Source of the DNA: Heligmosomoides polygyrus polygyrus
Lineage: Eukaryota; Nematoda; Chromadorea; Rhabditida; Heligmosomidae
Direction: 5' to 3'
Assembly (NCBI GenBank): GCA_947396885.1
Contig: OX377202.1
Span: forward strand, 27,581,407-27,645,406
DNA: 64,000 nucleotides
The notes under the pieces: generated by a model
What the model was told of the DNA's origin: nothing
What the model saw: only the letters and a program-made list of their open reading frames with translations
Database searches by the model: none
Shown here: piece after piece, positions 42,470-52,726 of the stretch
How the letters are laid out: each line of letters starts with the position of its first letter
Numbering within the stretch: position 1 is the stretch's first letter
Position numbers and translations under genes: made by a program

Positions 42470-44430
42470 GCCACCTCATTGGGTAAAGGGGTGAACATCC
42501 ATTTAGTGATGGCTAACGGCACAAATGGTCACCCGGTACGCGATGCTTTGTCGTGTATGGGCGCCTCACATCATTCCTGGCCAGGAACATGTGAGTAACC
42601 AAACCACCGCCATGGCTCAAACAACTGAACCCGCGCCCAGTATTCCGCGCGCCGGAGGTGGTCTTCTACGACATCGGTTGAATCAGCCTCCGGCGAGGGG
42701 CCATCTAATCTCGGAGTTAAACTATCAGGACGTCATTGGAATCGGACCACTTGATACCCTCTCACACCACGACACGGAAAGTGCCTATTCGTCTACACTT
42801 ATGACTGTCGTACGATCGCATCTGAGCAGGATCTTCGGACACTGCTTTACAGAAGCCGCAACATCAAATACGACGTTATCACCCTGCAGGAAACGAAATG
42901 CAGAACGGAAACCATAAGAAGGACCGACCACAACGAGCTTCTCATTATCGGAGCAATCTTAAGGAGGGAGGAGCTCAAGTTTTGGCCGAAGGAAAGTTTG
43001 AACATCTGCAATGTCCACCGGAACTTCGTCAATTTCAAGACCAAGACAACTGCGCTCCGTCTTCCTGACGGAACGGTCACCTTCCAGAAGAATAATGGAG
43101 AAGGACATCCGTGACTTCTACTCGGATCTCTTCAATAGCCACCTGCCGTCCTCCGCAGGATGGATACGTCGTTCCCTCCGTTCTCACTTCCGTGATCCGC
43201 CACCGCATCTCGTCAGTGAAGAAACGTACAACACAGGATCAGACTCGAACACTGAAGAACCTCCTGCCAGCGCTCATCAGCACCATGAAGCGGATTTTCA
43301 AAGCTACCTGTCCAAGAGCAAGGTTCCGTCACAGTGGAAGACCAGCAGGACCGACTTGCTGTACAAGAAGGGAGACGTTCACGACATTAGCACCTATCGC
43401 CCGATCTGCCTGCTGTCAGTGGTCTACAAGCTGTTCACTCGAGTCATCCTGAATAGGATCAGCAGAACGCTGGACGAAGGACAGCCACGTAAACAAGCAG
43501 GATTTCGGAGAGGATTCAGCACGACCGACACACCATTACCAAGCTCATCGAGGTATAGCCACTGTGCCTTTCGTTCATCAGTGTGAAGAAGGCATTCGAT
43601 TCTGTCGAAACTGAAGCGGTCATCGCAGCCCTGGTCACACAAACCTTCTTAGTCAGCACATTGGACTACTTCGAGAGCTCCATAGCAGATTCATGACGAA
43701 GATTTCATCATTCTTCATAGATGGCGTCGTCAATATATTGTGGGAGATTCGGCAAAGGAATACCATATCCCAAAGCTTTTCAGCTCCACCGTCGAAAACG
43801 TCATGTGCTACCTAGAAATGGATGGCGTAGGTGTAAAGATCGACAGCCAGCAGCTTTTCCCTTCACTGGACGACATCGTGCTCATAACACCGAGAATCAG
43901 CCGGCTTAGTGAATGCTGACCGATTTGGATCATGTGTGTGGGAACATTTAATTGCAGCTGAATCTTACGAAGACGATGTTCATGAGGAACGGACAAGTTT
44001 CTGATGCCCTATCCTCGCTCAACGGAACAAACCTCCCGAATGTTCAGCTGTCAACATGGCCAGCGACCTAGCGTCGAAGCTGGGCCGACGCAAAGGAGCA
44101 GCTTGGGAAGCATTCAAGAGCGTCGAGGAAGTCGTGAAGAAGACGAAGAACATCTGGCTCCGTGTCCACCTATTCGGCTCCACTGTTCTTCCTGCCCTAA
44201 CATACGCCTCAGAGACCTGGACCACTCGAAAGCAAGACGAACACGTGGTCAACGTCGCGCAGCGTGGAATCGAGAGGACGATGCTCGGAGTAATACGACT
44301 CACGAAGGTGAGAGAAGACATCAGGAGTTCCGAGCTCGACGTTCGAGGAACAGAGAAACTGCTGCAAGGACAAAGCCGTCAGAAGAACACTAAAACGCCC
44401 ATCAATGTCGGACTTCATCGTGAAAGCCTT
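42470..44430 (+). pseudogene. LINE family B, internally deleted copy
   Basis: Plus-strand copy. The 5' leader (CTTCATGTGCCACCTCATT onward) and start region (ATGGCTCAAACAACTGAACC at 42612) match 21750-21590 of the other copy. The endonuclease ends after about 110 codons (DHNELLIIGAI near 42955) and is joined to sequence just before the RT. So most of the endonuclease, including its catalytic Asp/His part, is deleted. RT pieces follow: DIRDFYSDLFNSHLPS, STYRPICLLSVVYKLFTRVI, RKQAGFRRGFSTTDT, then the C-terminal WLRVHLFGSTVLPALTYASE and TTRKQDEHVVNVAQRGIERT. Several frameshifts are present. Confidence 0.88.
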
Positions 44431-44559
44431 GAACGGTTGATATGTTGCTCTTTGTGTCTGTTGAGCGAAGAAGGTTCATCATGATACTCTGACAGATGCC
44501 TTTCTCCGAACATCTTTTCTAAACTATGTAGGTTTAGCCCTTATGTTAGGGGGTGCATA

Positions 44560-44808
44560 CAGTGTGTTTCAAAAGTATGCATCCACCTCATAATTTGCCC
44601 ATGTCTCGTTTCGAGTTCATTTATGCAGGCCTGCACTAGTTCCACTATTATCTTATTCTGGTGTGAGACGAAAGAATTTCCTGAAACTGAGTGCCTACCC
44701 ATTTTAGGCTGCAAGAAATCTAGTGGAACTCGTGCGGGCCTGGAGAAATGAACACGAAACGAGACATGGGCAAATTATGGGATGGATACATCGTTTTGAA
44801 ACGCACTA
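44560..44808. mobile_element. MITE with 95-bp terminal inverted repeats
   Basis: A 249-bp element flanked by TA (44558-44559 and 44809-44810). The left end is CAGTGTGTTTCAAAAGTATG and the right end, reverse-complemented, is TAGTGCGTTTCAAAACGATG. The repeats continue through CATAATTTGCCCATGTCTCG for about 95 bp with roughly 85 percent identity by eye. TA target and ends suggest a Tc1/mariner-derived MITE. No coding capacity. Confidence 0.88.
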
Positions 44809-44810
44809 TA

Positions 44811-45802
44811 TGTTAGCCCTAGTGACCGCATCGAATCGATGAGTTCCGAAGGATGACGTGTTCTACATCACGGACTGCAAATATTTATGAAGGCCTATAT
44901 ACTGTTCCCGCTGAATTATTAAAGATTAGAGTTTGAGTGGACACCGGCAGATTTCATTCGGTCTCAATCTACATTGCCAGAAGTGTAATAAAAGTGCTAT
45001 GAAAACTGGTGGAGGCAGAACAGTTGTTAATTATAGGAAGTCAAACGCTCGAGCTACTGAGATTTCGACTGTCACTTGGTTTGAATAGTGTAAACAACTC
45101 TGAAGTAGTCACTCTGATAGAACTGGATTCATGCACTATGTGCTGAGCAACTTTTCTGCATACCGCAGATTTCATTATGAAGGGGATAAGGTCACTCAAA
45201 TCGAAGAACTCTCCAGAAGTCCCATTCAATTGGCAGAGAATTGATATTAACACTGCTTGCCCTTACTTCCTTAATCACCTAATTGTGAGCCCTGTAGCAG
45301 GGCAGTAAAAGAATGCTGATAGAAAGGTTGAAAATCACAAAAATGAGAAAGAGAAGGGCGACTTGCAGAGATGCCATTTCTACTAACTGCAGCATGATTA
45401 GTTTTGTTGAGCAATATCAGAGAATTGTTATAGCTGTCACCGACTTGTGACTGACTGCGCTGTGCAATCTTCTAGAAAGACGTATGTGCCAGCGACGACG
45501 TTTTTCACCATTTCAATTTCCTGGTTATCTCTTCTATGCATACAAATGATGGCAGTGGTATCATATAACTTCCCTGTCGAATACAAGTTACCCATATAGG
45601 CAGATTAATTTCTCCTTTTCAATCTGCCTGACGAACATGGAGTCCAAAGTTCGTAGAGTGAATCCTGTGAAACTTGTTTAGCAGCTGATATGACGAAGGC
45701 TAAAGGGCACTTGATTTGGCTATGAAGAAACTTTTAGACAGCGGTCCTTGAACCATACTTCGCACAACTCTCACAATGTGATAAGAATATCTATTTGTTT
45801 AG
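44811..45802. other. Unannotated interval
   Basis: No gene or repeat recognised. Confidence 0.5.
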
Positions 45803-45970
45803 AGGAATCGTGCAAAAACGCCTTTTCATGGTTTGATGTCACGACGTACTAAGCAAGGAAAATTACAGAAAGAAAGTGAAAAGGGTTCCTGTCGTGAAGA
45901 CGGAGAACATTGGGAGGTGGAAGCGAGCCAGCCAATCACAATTAAGCAGAACATGCACCAGCTAAGTGGG
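45803..45970 (+). CDS. Candidate host exon beside a hAT insertion
   Basis: It follows ATCTATTTGTTTAG and starts on a codon boundary: RNRAKTPFHGLMSRRTKQGK, LQKESEKGSCREDGEHWEVE, ASQPITIKQNMHQLSG. The frame stays open up to the hAT at 45998. If the hAT and one copy of its target duplication are ignored, it continues for ten more codons (HGTLIRYDPTG). A possible but weak donor (GTACCG) follows 45970. Either the exon ends there, or the transposon landed in the exon itself. It is in phase with 38048-38144. Product unknown; highly charged. Confidence 0.35.
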
Positions 45971-45997
45971 GTACCGATTGTACTGCCCCCTCTGCAT

Positions 45998-47430
45998 CAG
46001 GGGTGCACATTTAACGGTTAACGATTTAACGAATTTAACGAATTAACGGCATTTTTCGTTAAAATCTGGCTTAACGACTTAACGGAAATTTTTAGAAATT
46101 TAACGGAATTTTTAACGGACGTTTTTCTCAGTGCGTTTATCACAATTACCCTTTCTCTTCACTAATAATGTAGGCTCATTCTCCCAATTAAGACTGTTCC
46201 TGAAAAAAAAAACTATTGAAATCAGCAAGAATATTTTAACGTTTTCACGAAATTGTTTTGAATTTTGGAATTTTTAAATGGATTTTTCGGCGCGTGTAGC
46301 ACAGTAGAAGGAGGTGGCGGCTGTCGCGTGCACCTTATACCAGGCTTCTGATTCGCCTGCAACATTGTTGAAAATTAGGCCAACCAAGCCTTCCATCCCT
46401 GCTGGGTCGGTGAATTGGTTCCAGACGTGTCTGGGAAGGATAAAGCGCCGACTTCTTCATCGGCTGACCACCACAAGTCACTATTTGGCCAAATGCGCAT
46501 TCGGATCGCCTCCACAATATCCCGTAGAAGTAGAATGCTTGGCGCATCCCAAAAGAGATTGAGTAATGCCGTTCTTTATCCTCATCCTTTAATGCATTTT
46601 GGAGCTAGAAATTTCTTTGCCGATCCTCCAAGCACCCCAACGAATCCATAAAGATACTGGTCTAACCTCCTCGTAGGATATGCCTATCCTCACGTGGCGT
46701 TGCTTATCCCAGAATACTTTTGCTCGCCACCTGAAACAATCGAGACGGAGAGAATGTTTTCAGCCGCTATACGTATTTTAAACGATTTTAGAAAAACGCT
46801 AATAACAAAAATTAGGAATGCTACTTTTCCTGAACGTTAACACGTTGACGACGTGTTACACCTTTCTGCAGTGTGGGACCGTGTGACATGATACCACGTC
46901 ACAGTCCCGATGTTGCAAAAATGGATTGGTCCAACGCACAAGGCACTCGAAAATCGTGCGTTCGAAAAAGTGTTAACATTCCACTGATAGGCTTTTAATT
47001 GGATTTTCATTATAACTTCTGTGCTTCATGGGCTGTTGCTCGTATCGAAATTGTATATGCTCGTAGAACAGTCACACAATACGGTTTCGTAAAGAGCTAG
47101 GGAAGCGGGGAACTCCGGGTTTTGTCTGATCGCACATTTTATAGTAAGATGCCTTGCCGGTGATCATCTTGTTGATGTTGTTGATGTTTGTTGATGTTGA
47201 ATTGTTTATTTTCATTGCAGTGTTAGACTCCATTCCTTGAACTTTAGCTGTTGACCTCTTGAAATTGAAACCTATAAGGTTTTCCTTGATTTTTTCCTCT
47301 TGAAACAATGGTTTGCAGATAATTGTTATTTTTAACGAAATTTAACGATTTACCGGAAATTTAACGAAAATTTTCCGTTAAAAAATTTCTTTAAAAAATT
47401 TTAACAGACGGAATTCAGTGTGCACCTCTG
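45998..47430 (+). mobile_element. hAT transposon relic with 8-bp TSD
   Basis: The ends CAGGGGTGCACA and CAGAGGTGCACA (reverse complement of the right end) are flanked by a perfect 8-bp duplication CTCTGCAT (45990-45997 and 47431-47438), diagnostic of hAT. Subterminal TTTAACG motifs are dense at both ends. Inside, 46652-46840 codes for the hAT C-terminal dimerisation domain: RYWSNLLVGYAYPHVALLIP, EYFCSPPETIETERMFSAAI, then RILNDFRKTLITKIRNATF. FADPPSTPTNP just upstream ends in a stop. Catalytic regions are missing, so the 1.43-kb element is a deletion derivative. A SINE is inserted at about 46288-46588. Confidence 0.92.
46288..46588 (+). mobile_element. SINE family S nested in hAT
   Basis: The head GTGTAGCACAGTAGAAGGAG, the body with GGGTCGGTGAATTGGTTCCA and GTCTGGGAAGGATAAAGCGC, and the tail TTTATCCTCATCC are all present. 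The B box is disrupted by about 15 bp of extra sequence near 46350-46375. Imperfect flanks, TTTAAATGGATTTT before and TTTAATGCATTTT after, fit a decayed target-site duplication. Because it sits inside the hAT, it dates after that insertion. Confidence 0.88.
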
Positions 47431-47438
47431 CTCTGCAT

Positions 47439-49060
47439 GGCACGCTCATTCGATACGATCCGACTGGCTAGCGCCCTCATCTCGCAATGCTGCCCAGATT
47501 CGCGACATGAACCGTGAAGTGGCCTATATCACGACTAATGAGTGTAGCAGCGCAATCGTGGGTGACTCCGGCTGTAGCGTGCACTAAAATCGAGGCTTTT
47601 TGTTCGTCTTCTGTATAGACTAATCATGCCTCCCATTGATCCGTGGTTTTGAAAGGAAAAACACGTTTCTTCTTTGGCTGACTTATGCAGGTCATTCAAT
47701 TTCGATCGATTTTTATGCGTTTACTCGAAAACAGTAAATCACTGCAGTTCCAACACTATTCGTATCCGAAAACACTACGAAGCATTGCTCTGAGCATTGC
47801 TCGAACTCGATCATCGACAGGGAGCGCTCTTCGAATGCTGTTCGATATCGAACGTTGCTTGAGTTCGAGCAATGGACCGATGCCACTATTCAAACAGTGT
47901 CCCATGTAATGCCCCAGTTCACCGTAACAAATCCTACCCTAATGGATGTTTCAGCAAAGACTAATTCCTGACTCCACATTCTCGTACATGGAGCCCTAGC
48001 CCTAAATATCTGTAGTGTTCCACAGTATCTTGCGGACATTGACGTGACATAACAAGGGCCGTTCTATAAAAGTTTTGAAAAAAAGAAAACATGAAGGGCA
48101 GCGAATGCACTAAAGCACCTCAAGTACAAGGGGACTGCGGTGGTTGGTCAAGCGAATAGGATGGTCGTGATATTTCGTGGTATCACAGAATAGTATCGTA
48201 CCATTATTTATACGCTTCAGCGAACTTCTTTCATTAGAGAAGTGTGCTGAGAACTTCATAATGGTGTTAAGCAACTATGAAGGCATGGGCGAGTGGTTGC
48301 TTTGTCTTTTTCATCAACCGAGAGGTGAGCGGAGTTGTTCTCTCATCGCACTTTTCTTGCACACATATTATATTTAGACAGAAGACACCAACCAGACTCT
48401 TTCGTATCTACTCAATGATAGAGATGCTTAGACACTCGTAAAGCTCGCACCGTGTACAGTCAACACAGTTCATTTCGGATTGATACGCCTTATCAATTCC
48501 AAGGCAATGATCAACACTTCCCAAGATGTCTTGATTCCTAGTTTTTTCAGTTATTTCGACTGGTTAGAAAGGTTGCCTAACAAATAAAATACCTATTTAA
48601 AAAAGTAAATATTGGGTAGGGACCCATTGTGTGCTACTCAAGGATCTGTAGAACTGAGTAGAAACGTAAAGCCAATGCTGAAGCACTTGCACATAAAGAG
48701 CATACCAATTGTTGCCTAAACAAAATGAGCGTGTTTAAGACCTCATTAGGAGGTAAAGGAACCAGGTTCCGGACACCGTTCCTGGAACTGTTATAACAAA
48801 CTGTCCTAAGCGCAAAAATCAACCATGAAAGAGAAATACCTTGAGACTGTCGGTGAACTTGCCATATTGTAGGCATCTGTGGAGTTTTAATCATACTTAA
48901 CCTTGCTCGTGCTCTTTCACTGGAGAAGTCGCTTCTGCCGAAATGTTGGCCTGTAAGGAAGCCAACTATCATGCGTGGATCAAACTCAAAACACCTGCCG
49001 AAATTGTATTTTAGTCGAAACAACAACAACAACGGGGTCTAAGTTAATGTAATTATAAAT
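47439..49060. other. Interval with one exon candidate
   Basis: Apart from 47691-47896 nothing is recognised. The 132-codon minus-strand frame 49032-48634 has no domain that I can name. Confidence 0.45.
47691..47896 (+). CDS. Candidate host exon, weak
   Basis: It follows TTGGCTGACTTATGCAG. It reads VIQFRSIFMRLLENSKSLQF, QHYSYPKTLRSIALSIARTR and onward to NGPMPLFK, with two bases left over before GTGTCC. Phase fits both the 45803 and 50247 candidates. The donor is weak, and an imperfect inverted repeat (about 47793 and 47865) overlaps it. Confidence 0.2.
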
Positions 49061-49065
49061 AAATA

Positions 49066-50221
49066 GTAGGGCAAGTTCTCAGCATTTTGTGTGCTTCACT
49101 TTGAACTACCATAACTTTCTCAAATCTTATTGGATTTAGTCGAAATAAGCGCCGTTCGAATCAGCACACTTCTGCCATCAGCGGAAAACTTAGTAGATCG
49201 AGATTCGGCAAAATCCATGAAAGCTGCTTTGACTTGGTCCTGGTGAAGGCCTTACCAGAGATTCTGAGAGTGTGTGAAAAGGTGGTAGTCGGTTGATGAG
49301 GAGGTCTGGAGAATATGGTGAGGCAGAACTCCAACCCTTAATTCACTCAAATTTCGAACAGTGACGTAATTTTCAGTGCATTTCGTCGATTTCCTTACAG
49401 TAGGACTCTGCTGTGATCGTTTGGCCTGGTGCCAAAAAGTTGTAATGAATCACACCAGCCGCCGGCCACCGCACAGTGCCCAACCTTTTTGGGTGTAGGT
49501 TCGCCTTTGGAAAATGCCTAGTGGGATCGTCGGCGTCCAACCACTGTCAGGAACGTTTCCTGTTATGACATAGAATCCATTTTTCGTCACAACTGATGAT
49601 TCGACCCAAAACGGGTCAGTTTTGAGGCGTAAAAGTAGAGAAGAACAAATCTCGAAAAGTGACAATTTTTGCCGCTCATTCAACTCGTGGGACCCTCACT
49701 TTTCGAGCTTTTTCACCTTCCCAATGCATTTCAAAGCATCCGCAACAGCAGTTTTACTGACGTCGAGCTCTTCCGCGCGAACTGCTTGGGATGGTTCAGC
49801 TTCCACCTATTCAGCTTCCACCTATTCAACTTGTCGTCCAGGATTGGCCTAGGTCGATCGCTGCGAGGGTCATCTTCGAGGCCGAAATCTCCGGTCCGAA
49901 GTTAACTGAACCACCGGCGCAGTGCTTTCTCCAACACTACTAGGCCCCCAGATGTGATTTTTTTTTGAGCTGTCTCGACTGCGGATTGCCCCAGTTTGAT
50001 GTTAAAACGAAATATCGTTCGGAATTGCTCCTTCAACATGCTTCAATAAGCCTTCAAGAAAGGAAAATAAAACAACGTTGAAACATAAATTATTTAGTCT
50101 GATAGAGCGAAACATTCTATACAGAAAGTAGCATTAATGCGCAATGCAAGTTGAATTTTTAGTTAAGAGCACACGAATGAAAAATAGTAACAAAAAACAG
50201 CTAAGAACTTTCCGGGCAACC
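49066..50221 (-). pseudogene. Mariner element, second copy of the 17-kb family
   Basis: The right end, reverse-complemented, is GGTTGCCCGGAAAGTTCTTA with TA after it (50222-50223). The left end keeps AAGTTCTCAGCATTTTG but has small deletions. The minus-strand transposase starts near 50040 (LKEQFRTIFRFNIKLGQSAV, then RTGDFGLEDDPRSDRPRPIL) and continues at 49683 (NERQKLSLFEICSSLLLRLK). The first catalytic Asp box is ruined (VVTKNGFYV where CDEKW is expected). A 15-bp tandem duplication lies at about 49797-49826. It is more decayed than the copy at 17016. Its right end is 25 bp from the candidate exon at 50247. Confidence 0.88.
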
Positions 50222-50246
50222 TAATATATCACTTCTGAGATTTCAG

Positions 50247-50511
50247 AGCAAACGGCCCAATTGGATTTCCTCGTCGTTCTATGTTGCCTACTGCGTGTTT
50301 GTTCACGACTCATGACGTTAATTACCCTTTAAAAAAGGTAATTAATTGTGCACTGAATGTGCCCAATAACAAAGTACTTCTTGGTACAACCTGGCACGCC
50401 GACGTCAGCAAATTAGAGAAAGGTGACATTTGCTTGAAAATGAGCTCCGGAATTGTTATTTTTGAAAACAGAACTCATTCCCACGTATCTTTTTACGAGC
50501 AACCCATCAAC
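50247..50511 (+). CDS. Candidate host exon
   Basis: The acceptor is strong (CTTCTGAGATTTCAG) and so is the donor (CAAC/GTAAGT). After one base the 88 codons read ANGPIGFPRRSMLPTACLFT, THDVNYPLKKVINCALNVPN, NKVLLGTTWHADVSKLEKGD, ICLKMSSGIVIFENRTHSHV and SFYEQPIN, ending on a codon boundary. The composition looks like a folded globular or beta-rich domain. The end phase matches the candidate at 61441. I recognise no family. Confidence 0.42.
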
Positions 50512-50620
50512 GTAAGTTCACAAACCGTTGAACCTGCTGACACTAAGACACGGCACAAACTTCCCTCTCTACTTATAATGGTTTCAGACTTCACGTAATA
50601 GTATAATTCAAGTAATGTAA

Positions 50621-50690
50621 CGGTGTAATGGCGTAGAGCATTTCCCGCTCAGTCAGCAGGAGGTGCGGGTTCCAGTCCCGCCTGGCCGTA
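50621..50690 (+). pseudogene. tRNA-like sequence
   Basis: A perfect T-arm, GCGGG-TTCCAGT-CCCGC (50665-50681), and an A-box-like TGGCGTAGAGCA (50629-50640) are seen. The acceptor strands (CGGTGTA and CTGGCCG) pair poorly. It is probably a tRNA pseudogene or the head of a SINE rather than a working tRNA; I assign no anticodon. Confidence 0.5.
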
Positions 50691-50699
50691 GATCTTGAT

Positions 50700-52720
50700 C
50701 GGAACAAAAAATCGTTGTGACAGCTTATAATTCAAAGAGTTTTTCTCACAACTGGAGAAACATACACAAAGTTGTTTAAGTGAGGGTCCACCAAAATATT
50801 TGAGAACAACAACGTTCTATAGAGTGCTCCAGAATTTTGTTATAATCCCTTGCTATTGTTGCGAATTGTAGCCCAAACAATGGACATCGATCTGTCATTC
50901 CCAAGTCGACATTTGTACAAGCAAGCAGCAGATATGTAGGGCCGAGTTCACTCCTGCCCTTCTGATTCCACGCCATTTTTGCTAATTTATTTAATATATA
51001 CGTGGATAGCTAAGCCATAACATCTTGCAACATTCGATACTAACTAAAAAGTCCAGCGTAAAACAAACTAAAAATTATGAACAGGTTACACTAGGATTAT
51101 TCAGAACACGAAACAAAGTGCCTAGGAGTAGTTCAAGCAATCCTTCCTGGAGATACTGGTCAACCAGTTTTTTTATACTGCCTTAGTGAGTTTGGCACAT
51201 TGTTTTTCTCGAAGAATCTCTGAAATCCCCCAAAAAGTACATAAAGCTAAGTGTGTGTGCTTTTTGTTGATTAATTGCAGAATTTGCATGTTTCAAAGCT
51301 TGCAGAGTGGAAAATACATAGAATGATGTCGAACTGACGTTCACTTTCAGTGACAGAGAGGAATATATTAAGGACTTGACTAATTACTAGTCTTGCCAGA
51401 TAATAACAAAGTACAGATTTATCTGTGCAGTAGGTTATAAATCGTTTGTCCATCAAAAAATGTATTAAGAATAGCTCCAAAGAGCAACATCATGTCTAAA
51501 GCACCGCCTCGAGTTGCTGTGGTGCAGCTACTGTTTATTAAATCAATTTTTTATTCAGCGATAAGAAATTGTTTTCTATACGGCCACAAATCTTGAGTGT
51601 TTCTAACCTAAAGGGCTGAAACTATGTGGACCATAAAAATGCTTGAAGACGTTCAAATTCACAAGTGTATAGCCCACCAACGAATGTGAGAGCAAAAAGG
51701 TAATGAACTTAGGATGGGACATAGGGGTCAAGAAGGACGCAATCTGAGTGATTTCGTCACGGGTGGTGGCGTTACAAATCATCATTAGATGACGGTCTTC
51801 TTACTTCAATTCAAACAACGATGTGGTCACTCTGAACCGTGCATAATGGGCAACTATCAGCTAATCTTCATAATTCTATATTGTGACATTTGAAGCATTA
51901 GTGAGCACGTATAGCATACACATGGAACAAAGTGGAGGATGAAGAAAGTGATTTCAAGAACACGCCATATTAGATTACTATAATTGTGCTGTTTAAGCAC
52001 AATAGCTGACAGTGCCCTCAAACTCAGCCCTCGTGAAGTGACGATATTCATTGTCGTTTTTTGCAAAGGGTGGCGAACGGGCGCAATGCGGAGTAGGAAG
52101 GGTGCATTTGGGATGAGGTTATCGAGGATATCGGGTAAAGATTCAGAGTGTACAGTATCGATGATTTGATGGGAGTAACTCTTTCAAATCGCAGACGTAG
52201 TACACTATCAAAATCAGCGCATTATAGATCAGACCGTAGCAAATAATACGCATATACCTATAGCGTCCGGTTACAAAACACATAGCGTTGAAGTATCTCA
52301 TGAAAGCATAACTAAGGCTGAAACAAGATGTATGTAAAGATAAACGTCATACCCAACAAAGAATTAGCAAGCAACTCAACCTTTTGATTTAAAAAAATCT
52401 CGAAAACCCTAGGAGTGACTGCGCGGTTGGTAAAGCTACATGTAGTAAGCAACAGGAAGTGATCTTCCAAGAATCGGTGAGAATGCCAACAGGTTCTGCA
52501 AGATTTGCAGAGCTGCGAAACAATTCCAAAAGCAATCACACAGCCGCTGTGAGAGAAAGTGAGCCAATGATGTTGTCAGCTTGTTCAGATCACGCTGCAG
52601 CTTTTCAGCTTTACGAAATAAAGAACCTGAAATGTTAATTTCAACGTCAATTACTTCTCATTCTTCCTGTGAAATAAAAGGAAGAAGTAATGACGCACAG
52701 AACACTAGACAAAGGTGTAA
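50700..52720. other. Unannotated interval
   Basis: I recognise no gene or repeat. Open frames at 51984-52169 and 52312-52539 have no visible domain. Confidence 0.5.
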
Positions 52721-52726
52721 CTTCTT

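Noticed and set aside
48634..49032. A 132-codon minus-strand open frame
   Set aside because: The first half faintly resembles the C-terminus of some LINE polyproteins, but I cannot point to a diagnostic motif.
50621..50690. A functional tRNA gene
   Set aside because: T-arm and A-box-like parts are good, but the acceptor stem does not pair and no clean anticodon arm forms.
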